NCBI RefSeq assembly: GCF_042432905.1 | Contig: NZ_JBHLWI010000037.1 | Location: 69,009-133,008 of the forward strand | Source of the DNA: Fontibacter flavus | GTDB lineage: Bacteria; Bacteroidota; Bacteroidia; Cytophagales; Cyclobacteriaceae | Reading direction: 5' to 3' | DNA length: 64,000 nt | In this document: positions 34,262 to 41,546 of the stretch, in pieces | How the letters are laid out: every line of letters begins with the position of its first letter | How positions within the stretch are numbered: the first letter of the stretch is position 1 | The notes under the pieces: generated by a model | The model's input: the letters and a program-made list of their open reading frames with translations, nothing else | What the model was told of the DNA's origin: nothing | The model's database searches: none | Made by a program: the position numbers and the translations under genes

Positions 34262-34297
34262 TAACGGCCAAAAAAAAAGCCCCAGAAGGGACTTTTT
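34262..34297 (-). terminator. Terminator of the tra operon
   Basis: A stem (34274-34283 with 34288-34297) that has a C/A mismatch when read on the plus strand but a tolerated G-U pair on the minus strand, followed on the minus strand by eight or nine Ts. This asymmetry points to use on the minus strand, where it closes the tra operon about 30 bases after the last small gene. Confidence 0.75.
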
Positions 34298-34322
34298 GTT
34301 GATTAATAAAATGAAAAGAGGA

Positions 34323-34571
34323 TTATATGCTCTGCCCTTTTTTCGAGGACTTTTTCTTTTTCACGGATGGTTTGTTCCATATTTTTCCGGGAACTTTCTT
34401 GCTTTCTTTCTCGGTTTGGGATTTCGCTTGATTGGACTGATCCTTTTTCTTTATTCCTTCAAACAGCGCATCCGCAATATCCTCATCCCTTTGGGTATGA
34501 TAAAGCAAGGGGTTTAGGTCAGGATCCATCCGGTTCTCTTCCTCCCAGTAATGTTCAAACTGATTTTCCAT
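34323..34571 (-). CDS. Small basic/acidic protein of the tra operon
   Basis: 82 residues: an acidic N-terminus (MENQFEHYWEEENRMDP, RDEDIADALFEGI) and a Lys-rich tail (KKKKSSKKGQS). No hydrophobic segment. The tail resembles the Lys-rich ends of the next upstream gene and of the methylase/helicase gene. No known family. It is the last gene before the operon terminator. Confidence 0.6.
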   Translation of the reverse strand: MENQFEHYWEEENRMDPDLNPLLYHTQRDEDIADALFEGIKKKDQSNQAKSQTEKESKKVPGKIWNKPSVKKKKSSKKGQSI

Positions 34572-34612
34572 TAATCAAAGGTTTAAGAATCATTATTGAC
34601 AATCAATCAGGA

Positions 34613-35437
34613 CTATATGCCTACCCCTTTCTTCTTTGAAGGCTTCTTTTTGACAGAAGACCGTTGGTTAACCTTCGGGGCAGTCTTTTTTTTTGAGCCC
34701 TCATCGTTTTTCTTTTCCTGCTTTGCAGGTTCCTGCTTCTGTCCTGTTGACTGCTTTGTCCCCGGATGTTCCATTTTGACTTTCAGGTCGTCTTTGGAAA
34801 TTCTCTTGCCTGCCTGGTCATAGAAGTTCAGGGTTTTATATTGTGGATTCGCCTCCACATAAATCCTTTCCTTTTTCCCATCCATCTCCATGGCCACACC
34901 ATGTCTGTTGCCTTTTTGAAGGGATTTTTCCAGCCACTCACCTTGCCTTTCGTCAAGCTTGACAGGAAGCTGTCCGATCAGGTCTTTTAGGTTGTAACCA
35001 TAATTTTCATGGTACTGATTGACGGTGTAGTTATTATTCTTGTCCTTTTCCTTCAGGTCGAGTTGGAGCCATGCCTGATAGGAATGCCCCTCTTTATTGA
35101 ACAAGGTTTTGTTGACCGCCCGCCCTTGCAGGAGGTTGAATGCTTCCTTAGCGGAAATATTCTGGTTTTGGTAAAACGTGTGGTTTACGGCAGCCCCGTT
35201 TTCCATTGTGGGATTCAACGTCACATCCGTTTTGTTGAAGAAGTACATTTCGGACGTATCGGACTTGTTGAAATGAAGGTTGAAATCCACTTTGCTGCCT
35301 TCAATTTCCATTGTCCGCTGCAACTGGAATTCTTTAAGCCCCTTTTCTATCTGCTTTTCCATTTCCTGTATTAGTTCGGGGTCAAAGCCTGAATATTTGA
35401 GCTTGTCTTTGAGAAATTCGAGATTCTTTTGTTCCAT
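34613..35437 (-). CDS. DUF3945-like conjugative-element protein
   Basis: 274 residues. The block from MEQKNLEFLKDKLKYSGF through MYFFNKTDV, then AKEAFNLLQGRAVNKTL and NYTVNQYHENYGYNLKDL, matches what I know as the DUF3945-type proteins carried by Bacteroidota conjugative transposons. The C-terminal 60 residues are Lys/Gln-rich and probably disordered. No enzymatic motif. It begins 2 bases after the traN stop, so it is co-translated with the tra genes. Its role in transfer or in host adaptation is unknown. Confidence 0.75.
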   Translation of the reverse strand: MEQKNLEFLKDKLKYSGFDPELIQEMEKQIEKGLKEFQLQRTMEIEGSKVDFNLHFNKSDTSEMYFFNKTDVTLNPTMENGAAVNHTFYQNQNISAKEAFNLLQGRAVNKTLFNKEGHSYQAWLQLDLKEKDKNNNYTVNQYHENYGYNLKDLIGQLPVKLDERQGEWLEKSLQKGNRHGVAMEMDGKKERIYVEANPQYKTLNFYDQAGKRISKDDLKVKMEHPGTKQSTGQKQEPAKQEKKNDEGSKKKTAPKVNQRSSVKKKPSKKKGVGI

Positions 35438-35439
35438 GA

Positions 35440-36306
35440 TTATTGGGATTTTGATTGATACTCACTTACGGGCAAGGCTTTTAACAGGTGCTTGCCTTTG
35501 ACGGACAGGGTCAGGTTCCTGTCCCCGTTCCGTTCAAATACCTGCATTATGAATCTTTTGCTGTCTGCAATGGTGAACTTTTCGAATGCAAGGACGATGG
35601 TATTGTTGTCCTTACCGGATACACCTTTTGTAAGTCCGGGATAACCGAATACCGGCACCATCTCCAATTCCCTTACCGCTGTTCTTTTGGTTTGTTTTGC
35701 ATCCCGAATAAAGAAGCGCCACTGTTCGGTATTGAAGTCTATGCCTGAACTGTTGGAAATGAAAAGCTGAAAAAACATAACATCTTCGTGGATATATATC
35801 CCCTGAAGGGTGAGCTTCATGCGGCTGTTTTTGTCCCGTTTTCTCATGAAAGGGTTTTTTTCAGCTACTTTTTCAGCCATCTGCTCAACCTGCGCTTCGT
35901 TGAGAGAGATTTGGTCAAACAACATGGCTGTGGTCTCATGATGGTTCTGCAAGCCCATATCAATAACAGGGTTTGGAATCTGGTCACTGTAATTGACGGT
36001 AAAGTGATAAAGCTTACCATCAGCGGTGATCACGTTGAGGTTGCTTTCAGAGAAACCCTTTGCCGCCGCTTTTACCTTCAGCACATTTTGGGCTTTTTCG
36101 TCTTTCTGTGCCAGTATGTGACGACTTCCCCTGTCGGCACTTTGCACCGGGGAAGGGAAAATCAATACCGTTGTCTTTTCCCATCCTATGTTGAGTTGGT
36201 ATGGCGTTATCAGTGCCTGATGAAAAAAAGACTGGCTTTGTGCTGATAAGGATAATGCGGATACAAGAGCTATCAGCAGTACGGAGAGAATGGTTTTTTT
36301 ATTCAT
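35440..36306 (-). CDS. traN: Conjugative transfer protein TraN (VirB9-like)
   Basis: 288 residues with a signal peptide (about 1-22, ending LSAQS). Beta-rich body with FPSPVQSADRGSRHILAQ (where VirB9-like proteins have FP...V..V..GD), then KAAAKGFSESNLNVITADGK and LYHFTVNYSD. This is the core-complex protein that sits with TraM and the outer-membrane part of the channel. The order traK-L-M-N is that of CTnDOT. Confidence 0.88.
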   Translation of the reverse strand: MNKKTILSVLLIALVSALSLSAQSQSFFHQALITPYQLNIGWEKTTVLIFPSPVQSADRGSRHILAQKDEKAQNVLKVKAAAKGFSESNLNVITADGKLYHFTVNYSDQIPNPVIDMGLQNHHETTAMLFDQISLNEAQVEQMAEKVAEKNPFMRKRDKNSRMKLTLQGIYIHEDVMFFQLFISNSSGIDFNTEQWRFFIRDAKQTKRTAVRELEMVPVFGYPGLTKGVSGKDNNTIVLAFEKFTIADSKRFIMQVFERNGDRNLTLSVKGKHLLKALPVSEYQSKSQ

Positions 36307-36335
36307 GGTCTTTTGATTAAGAGTTTTGGAGATTA

Positions 36336-37631
36336 TTAATAGCGTTGGTTTTGGTCAACGAGAAGGACTGGATGGGTATCTTTTACCGTTACCCTTATAA
36401 GTTTGGCTTTTTTGCTGAAAAGCCCTTTGGCAGCCTCAATGCCTGCATTGGCGGCCTGAGCTTCGAGTGAAGGGTTGAAAGCCATAAACTGCGCTCCCTG
36501 TATGGCACTGGCGGTACCTTCCTTCACCGATTCTCGGGTAATCGCTCCCGGAATTCTTACCCCGGGTATGGCATCCAGATCGTAGACTGAAAGGCTTACC
36601 GGGAAGATTACCTCTCCGTGGCGTATGCCTTCAACCTCGACCTCCAACCTTTCCCCCTGAATGCCGCATTTGCCGAACACAAAGCTGCCGGAGGGTATCC
36701 GGGTTCCGTTGATATACACATCCCTAGTCAGGCGCATCTTTATCGTGGCGCCTGCTGTAAGTGTCTGCTCTCCGTGGATGACAGCAGGAACCGCAAAAAT
36801 GTTATTCTCATCGGGGGTGGGTTCGTCTTCAAGACTATAAAAACCATTGGTCTGTGTTTTTTGGGTAAAAAGAGGGACTAATCCGTCCTCTTCCTTTTCA
36901 TAATCGATGGTTTCCCGGCTTTTTTTGGGAATGCCTTGTGACTGCTTTGGTTTGCCATCGGCATGAATGGGAAATACCTTACCTTTGTTTTCAAGGGATT
37001 TTTCCCTAAGCCTATCCTTCACCCTTTCGGGATGCTGAACGTCCAAAATCTTTTCAAGCATGGCTTCAATCTGCATCATTTCCGGGTCTTCGGTATTGGG
37101 TGTTGACATGGTTTTCATCATGTTCTCCAACCTGTCAATGTCCCCGCTTAATTCAATCGGCACTTCCCTTTTCCTCTCTGTTTGCATACTGTGGGAAGGG
37201 ATAGGGTCGGGTTGTTCCAACACCGCCTGAAGTTCATCCAATTGTTGCCTGATCTTTATCTCCTGCTCCTTCATCGGTGTGGTTTCAATGATGGTAGATT
37301 CCGAATGGTCTGACATTTCCAAATCCCGGCTTTCCTTTTCTTTTATTTGAAAGAAATCGGCATAAGGATCTTGGTTGTATTGTTTTCTCTTTTCGCTGGA
37401 ATCCTTTTTCGCCTTTTCATAAATGGAAAGCTTGTCCATCGGCTTTTCTTCAATGTCCGGTGTGGGAAGTGTCCCAATAAGACCTGTGTTTTCTTCGATG
37501 TATTCCACAGTAGGATTTCCTCCTCCCAATGCCCAGAAGGTGGTTACAAGGAAAGGGAGTGCAAACAACGGGAGTACCAATAGAAACTTACGGTGTCGTT
37601 TAAATTTTTCGCTTTGGGGTTGTGTTTTCAT
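36336..37631 (-). CDS. traM: Conjugative transfer protein TraM (VirB10-like)
   Basis: 431 residues from the ATG at 37631 (MKTQPQSEKFKRHRKFL); an upstream extension of 42 codons would overlap traL and is rejected. There is one transmembrane helix (about 16-34), a long charged, low-complexity periplasmic linker (about 40-260) and a C-terminal beta-barrel-like domain (TLTAGATIKMRLTRDVYING, ESVKEGTASAIQGAQFM), as in VirB10/TraM that bridges inner and outer membranes. Expression follows traL in the operon. Confidence 0.88.
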   Translation of the reverse strand: MKTQPQSEKFKRHRKFLLVLPLFALPFLVTTFWALGGGNPTVEYIEENTGLIGTLPTPDIEEKPMDKLSIYEKAKKDSSEKRKQYNQDPYADFFQIKEKESRDLEMSDHSESTIIETTPMKEQEIKIRQQLDELQAVLEQPDPIPSHSMQTERKREVPIELSGDIDRLENMMKTMSTPNTEDPEMMQIEAMLEKILDVQHPERVKDRLREKSLENKGKVFPIHADGKPKQSQGIPKKSRETIDYEKEEDGLVPLFTQKTQTNGFYSLEDEPTPDENNIFAVPAVIHGEQTLTAGATIKMRLTRDVYINGTRIPSGSFVFGKCGIQGERLEVEVEGIRHGEVIFPVSLSVYDLDAIPGVRIPGAITRESVKEGTASAIQGAQFMAFNPSLEAQAANAGIEAAKGLFSKKAKLIRVTVKDTHPVLLVDQNQRY

Positions 37632-37672
37632 GATATTTGAGGATTTGATTGATTGTTTAATAAGCTGGATTC

Positions 37673-37933
37673 TTATAGAATACCCATCGGGTTGATGGGT
37701 AACAAAACCCTGATGGGACTGCCTCCAAGTGCTCCAAACGCCCTGAGTAAGATGCAAAGCAGGCAGCCCGTGACCAGCAGGATGTAAAGGATCAGTAGCA
37801 GTTTCTTCTCTTTTACATTTAATCCGGCTTCTTTTTTTTGGAGGTAGGTCGTTATTCTTTTCTCAGTTTGTTTCCAAGGTGCCATCATCCTTGCAAAGAG
37901 GTCAGCCCATGGTATGATTGCTTTGTTTTTCAT
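37673..37933 (-). CDS. traL: Small membrane protein in the TraL position
   Basis: 86 residues with one transmembrane helix (about 44-66: KLLLILYILLVTGCLLCILL) after a charged N-terminus. Length, single helix and place between traK and traM fit TraL of CTnDOT-type elements. Sequence conservation of this family is low, so the name rests mostly on synteny. Confidence 0.7.
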   Translation of the reverse strand: MKNKAIIPWADLFARMMAPWKQTEKRITTYLQKKEAGLNVKEKKLLLILYILLVTGCLLCILLRAFGALGGSPIRVLLPINPMGIL

Positions 37934-37940
37934 ATTACAG

Positions 37941-38558
37941 TTACCGTTTGTTGATGTCTATATCCCGGTTTTCGATGACCTTCCATTTTTCGATCAGAAA
38001 ACCGTGCGGATTGAAATCGGAGCGGTTGACATTTCTCAACCTGCCTTCCGTAATCAGCTTCCTTGTGACCACACTGGTTGACCGGATGATCTTCTGCGTG
38101 CCGTAATAGCGGAAAGAATAGGGATGGCTTTCCGTGCTGATCTTGATGCTGTCCATCTTTATGGTCTGGCTGACATTGCCAGATATTATTCCGGTGAAGT
38201 AGCCTCCTTCCTTCAGGTCACTGAATTGATTGGCAGCCGAGTTGTCAGCCAGACCGAGCGCCTGATTGATGTGACTTTCAATCACTTTCTCGTCCGGGTC
38301 AAGGGTGAAGAAATAATGGTGGAACATCTTCACGTGATCACGGGCTTCTACGGGAATGTTGTCTTTCCTTTCTGCCGAAAATGCCTCCAACGCCTTGTCA
38401 TTGGCAAGAAGGTAAATCCGTTCCTGAGCCGTCAATACCATTTTAAAAGCCTGATATACGGTAAAACAGCAGATTCCGGCACAGGCAATGACCAGTACAA
38501 GAGAGAAGGTTTTAATGTGCCTGAATGCGGTGTCAATATTTTTGAGTTGTCTAAACAT
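37941..38558 (-). CDS. traK: Conjugative transfer protein TraK (VirB8-like)
   Basis: 205 residues: a short cytosolic start (MFRQLKNIDTAFRHIKTF), one transmembrane helix (about 18-38), then a periplasmic NTF2-like domain (DHVKMFHHYFFTLDPDEKVI, SHPYSFRYYGTQKIIRST). This is the TraK pattern, the counterpart of VirB8, an assembly factor of the mating channel. It is encoded between traJ and traL. Confidence 0.88.
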   Translation of the reverse strand: MFRQLKNIDTAFRHIKTFSLVLVIACAGICCFTVYQAFKMVLTAQERIYLLANDKALEAFSAERKDNIPVEARDHVKMFHHYFFTLDPDEKVIESHINQALGLADNSAANQFSDLKEGGYFTGIISGNVSQTIKMDSIKISTESHPYSFRYYGTQKIIRSTSVVTRKLITEGRLRNVNRSDFNPHGFLIEKWKVIENRDIDINKR

Positions 38559-38577
38559 TTTTGCTTTGATGGTTATC

Positions 38578-39585
38578 TTACTTCATCATTCCTACTGCTG
38601 CGGAAGCCCCGGCACCTGCCGCACTTCCGGCCATTTTACTGGCTTTGTGCAGAATGCCGTCCCTGCTTCCTCCGCTGATGATGTAATTGGAAATGTTTGG
38701 TATGGTGGTATAGCCTATAATGGCGAGCAACATGAAAACCGAATAGGCCAGGCCGCTAAAGAAGTCTTGGGAAATCAGCGCCATGTTCTCGACGATCTTT
38801 GAGATGATGGCTCCAAAAATGTTGGCAATGGGGAGCCAGAGGTATACGTTAACATACTTGGCTATCCAGTTGGAAAGAATGTGCTGAAAGCCTTCGAACA
38901 CAGAAAGTCCCAATACAATCGGCCCAAGGATCGTTAATATGATAAGATGAAAAGTCCTGATGGAATTGATACACAGGGCAGCGGATACGTAGAGCAGTTC
39001 CAACAGCCACCGGATGGCTGACAATGCCATGTTTTTCATTCCCACATAGAGAATTCTTCCACCCCAAGTGCCGCCGGAAAGGTTTTCATTGGCTTCCTGT
39101 TCTTCATACTGGTCAAGTTCAGGTTGATTTGCATGAGGCTGGTTTTCTATCGCCCAACGTGTATCCTCTTTTTGTTTATCAATATGCCACATGATAGCGT
39201 CGTTGCTATTGACTACCATGTTTTCGGTACCCCTGACCAATGGATTGAGCACTCCGTTCATCAATGCCATTACGGAAGGGAAAAGCAATATTGCCATACC
39301 GATCGCAAATGGCCGCAGCAGGGGATACACGTCAATGGGTTCTGCATTGGCAAGGTGTCGCCACACCCTTTGGGAGATAAACAACAGTGCGGCAAAACCC
39401 GCTATCACCCTACCCACTCCGATAAGCTGGCTTGCCAGAGGTATCATGTCGTCGTAGAGCCTTTGCAGTATTCCATGGAGCTGTCTAACGCTTCCTGTCA
39501 ATCCCTGGGCTGATGCCTGTTCGGGGACAATCAACAGCAGCATAAGGGCAATTGCCGTAAGGCACATGGTTTTTCTTTTGTCCAT
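38578..39585 (-). CDS. traJ: Conjugative transfer protein TraJ (VirB6-like)
   Basis: 335 residues with a signal-like first helix and about six further transmembrane segments (for example IGVGRVIAGFAALLFIS, PFAIGMAILLFPSVMALM, TFHLIILTILGPIVLGLSV, YSVFMLLAIIGYTTI). A short Gly/Ala-rich tail closes it. This is the polytopic inner-membrane component of the mating channel, equivalent to VirB6. Synteny (after TraI types, before traK) supports the call. Confidence 0.88.
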   Translation of the reverse strand: MDKRKTMCLTAIALMLLLIVPEQASAQGLTGSVRQLHGILQRLYDDMIPLASQLIGVGRVIAGFAALLFISQRVWRHLANAEPIDVYPLLRPFAIGMAILLFPSVMALMNGVLNPLVRGTENMVVNSNDAIMWHIDKQKEDTRWAIENQPHANQPELDQYEEQEANENLSGGTWGGRILYVGMKNMALSAIRWLLELLYVSAALCINSIRTFHLIILTILGPIVLGLSVFEGFQHILSNWIAKYVNVYLWLPIANIFGAIISKIVENMALISQDFFSGLAYSVFMLLAIIGYTTIPNISNYIISGGSRDGILHKASKMAGSAAGAGASAAVGMMK

Positions 39586-39596
39586 CTGGTATTAAA

Positions 39597-40220
39597 TTAA
39601 AGTCCGTATATCAATTTGAGTAGTTCGTGGTTGTCGCTGTCGTGCTTGCGAAGGTTTTGCAGGGCAGCCGTCTGTTTGTTGAACCCCCTGAGAAAGCTGA
39701 GCTTTTCGGTCATATCCTCATAAATCCGGTCAATTGATTTTAACCGTTCTGCATCGTTCATCCTTACCTGTCCGGCGGTAACGATCATGGTCAGCTCTTG
39801 GAGGTTTTGCAGACTCCGGGAAAAGAGTTGGCTGTATATTCTTCCGATGTAATTGATCTCTGCGGGGGTAAACTGCCCTCCCGACACAAAGACGTTATAA
39901 GCCCTACTGTATTCAGAGAGTATGGCCTGCTGTTGGGAGATGATATCAACTACCCGTTGGTATCTTCTTACGGAGGGACTGACAGCCATAAGGCCATCCA
40001 AAAATGTCTGGTGCAAACTAAAATTACCCTGGCTGATATCCTTTACGGCATTGTAACCGTTGGTTAGAATCGTGTATCCATCGTACATATTTTCCAAAAT
40101 ATTTTTCAGGGTGGCGAGTTTTTCGACATTGAGCAGAAGTTGTGCAGTTTCTTGCTCTTGTGCCTTTACCGGTTGGTAAAGGCAAAATACCATCAGGCAT
40201 ATCATCAGTATTTTTCTCAT
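39597..40220 (-). CDS. TraI-like paralogue (third of three), TerB-annotated family
   Basis: 207 residues, signal peptide (ending PVKAQ), otherwise helical. It shares with the next two upstream genes the tail motif NDAERLKSIDRIYEDM then LRGFNKQTAAL, and ends LIYGL like TraI. Similar genes downstream of TraI in other Bacteroidota elements are, I believe, labelled TerB family or conjugal transfer protein. It should be a periplasmic helical protein of the mating machinery. It starts 17 bases after its neighbour's stop. Confidence 0.75.
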   Translation of the reverse strand: MRKILMICLMVFCLYQPVKAQEQETAQLLLNVEKLATLKNILENMYDGYTILTNGYNAVKDISQGNFSLHQTFLDGLMAVSPSVRRYQRVVDIISQQQAILSEYSRAYNVFVSGGQFTPAEINYIGRIYSQLFSRSLQNLQELTMIVTAGQVRMNDAERLKSIDRIYEDMTEKLSFLRGFNKQTAALQNLRKHDSDNHELLKLIYGL

Positions 40221-40237
40221 TGTTTGTTGTTTTTGGG

Positions 40238-40879
40238 TTAGTATAATTCTTCCAGAAACTGAATGGCATTCCGGTCATGCCTTCTCGATACCATCAGGGA
40301 TTTTATCTGGTTGTTGAAGCGTTTGAAGAGAAGGTAGTTTTTCAGATAGTCTCTGTAGAGGTGGTCAATTCGTTCTATTCTTTCCGCATCGGTCATTTGC
40401 AGATTCCTATTGGACATTACATCCTGAAACTCCATCGACAGATTCCCCGATTTTCTGGATACCTGTCGGTGTATATCCGAGATATAGCTTGATTCAGGTA
40501 CTGTAAGGCCGGAATTGTTGGCCATGAAGACACTGATGGTCTGCCATTCTTTCAAAAACCGGTGTTGCATTCCGACAAAGTCCTCAACCCGCTGATGGTT
40601 TCTGACTTCGGGACTGACGGCATCCAGACTAAAAATATAACTTTGGTGGTCGTTGAACTCGCCGGATTTGAATCCGTGTATCGACCCCAGTCCGTTTTGC
40701 ATAATGTCGTAACCTTTCTTTGATTGGGACAATATGAGTCTGTAGGCCACGACCTGTTCAACCAGATATTTGATCTGTGTTTCTTTTTGCTTAAACCATT
40801 CATCAAATTTCTGGGCGTGGGAAGACATTGAAGTTGCCAGCAATAGAACCACGGTGAGGGGAAGTATTTTAAAGCCCAT
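40238..40879 (-). CDS. TraI-like paralogue (second of three), TerB-annotated family
   Basis: 213 residues from the ATG at 40879 (MGFKILPLTVVLLLA), which overlaps the traI stop by 11 bases. A signal peptide ends SSHAQ. The body contains KFDEWFKQKETQIKYLVEQ and the shared tail TDAERIERIDHLYRDY then FKRFNNQ. The FDEWFxQKxTQxKYLxEQ start is typical of the proteins found just after TraI in these elements. Role unknown, probably structural. Confidence 0.78.
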   Translation of the reverse strand: MGFKILPLTVVLLLATSMSSHAQKFDEWFKQKETQIKYLVEQVVAYRLILSQSKKGYDIMQNGLGSIHGFKSGEFNDHQSYIFSLDAVSPEVRNHQRVEDFVGMQHRFLKEWQTISVFMANNSGLTVPESSYISDIHRQVSRKSGNLSMEFQDVMSNRNLQMTDAERIERIDHLYRDYLKNYLLFKRFNNQIKSLMVSRRHDRNAIQFLEELY

Positions 40880-41546
40880 AGATTTCCTGTATGATGTTGA
40901 TGTTTTTAAGGTTTCCCCCTCTTTGGCTGTCCAGACCAATATTTTGGCGGTTGAATCTTCTTAGATCAGCCAGATTGTTACGGACATCCCGGTCAACCCG
41001 GTGAATGAGTTCCAGTCTTTCCGCATCGCTCATCTGTGTCCTGAATGAGCTGGCCACGATGTAAATCTGCTCCATGTTGTTGAGACTGGATTCAAGGATT
41101 TTAGTGTAGACATTTTCCATATACCGTATTTCCCCGATAGAGAAATACTGACTTTGACGCAGGAGATTCCATACTGTCTGGTATTCGTTTATCAACAAAG
41201 TCTGATTCCGGGCAATGTCACGGATACGCTGGTATTGGGTGATGATATTCTTGACCTTCCAGAGTTCATCGTAATAGTCCCCAAACAACTCTCTTTGTTT
41301 TTCTGTCCACTCGGAGATTTCATCCAGTTTGAGTTTGGAAAGTACATTCTCAATGGTTTTCTGTGTATTTTGTAACCAGATGGTATTGAGTTGAAGGCGT
41401 TGGATTTTCAAGTCCACCGCCTTAATTACCTTGATTATACCCTGCCTGATGATTTCTGCAATTACAGGATCAGCTTTGGCTTGTTGTGGAGATACGGTCA
41501 TTGTCAGCAGCAATGCCAGCAATAGTGATTTTAGCTTTCTTTTCAT
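40869..41546 (-). CDS. traI: Conjugative transfer protein TraI (DUF4141)
   Basis: 225 residues, signal peptide (about 1-25, ending QAKA). Central region IKAVDLKIQRLQLNTIWLQN and the helical body QYQRIRDIARNQTLLINEYQ match the DUF4141/TraI family of Bacteroidota conjugative transposons; these are unrelated to the relaxase TraI of F plasmids. It starts inside the end of traG (ATGA overlap). Confidence 0.85.
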   Translation of the reverse strand: MKRKLKSLLLALLLTMTVSPQQAKADPVIAEIIRQGIIKVIKAVDLKIQRLQLNTIWLQNTQKTIENVLSKLKLDEISEWTEKQRELFGDYYDELWKVKNIITQYQRIRDIARNQTLLINEYQTVWNLLRQSQYFSIGEIRYMENVYTKILESSLNNMEQIYIVASSFRTQMSDAERLELIHRVDRDVRNNLADLRRFNRQNIGLDSQRGGNLKNINIIQEIYGL

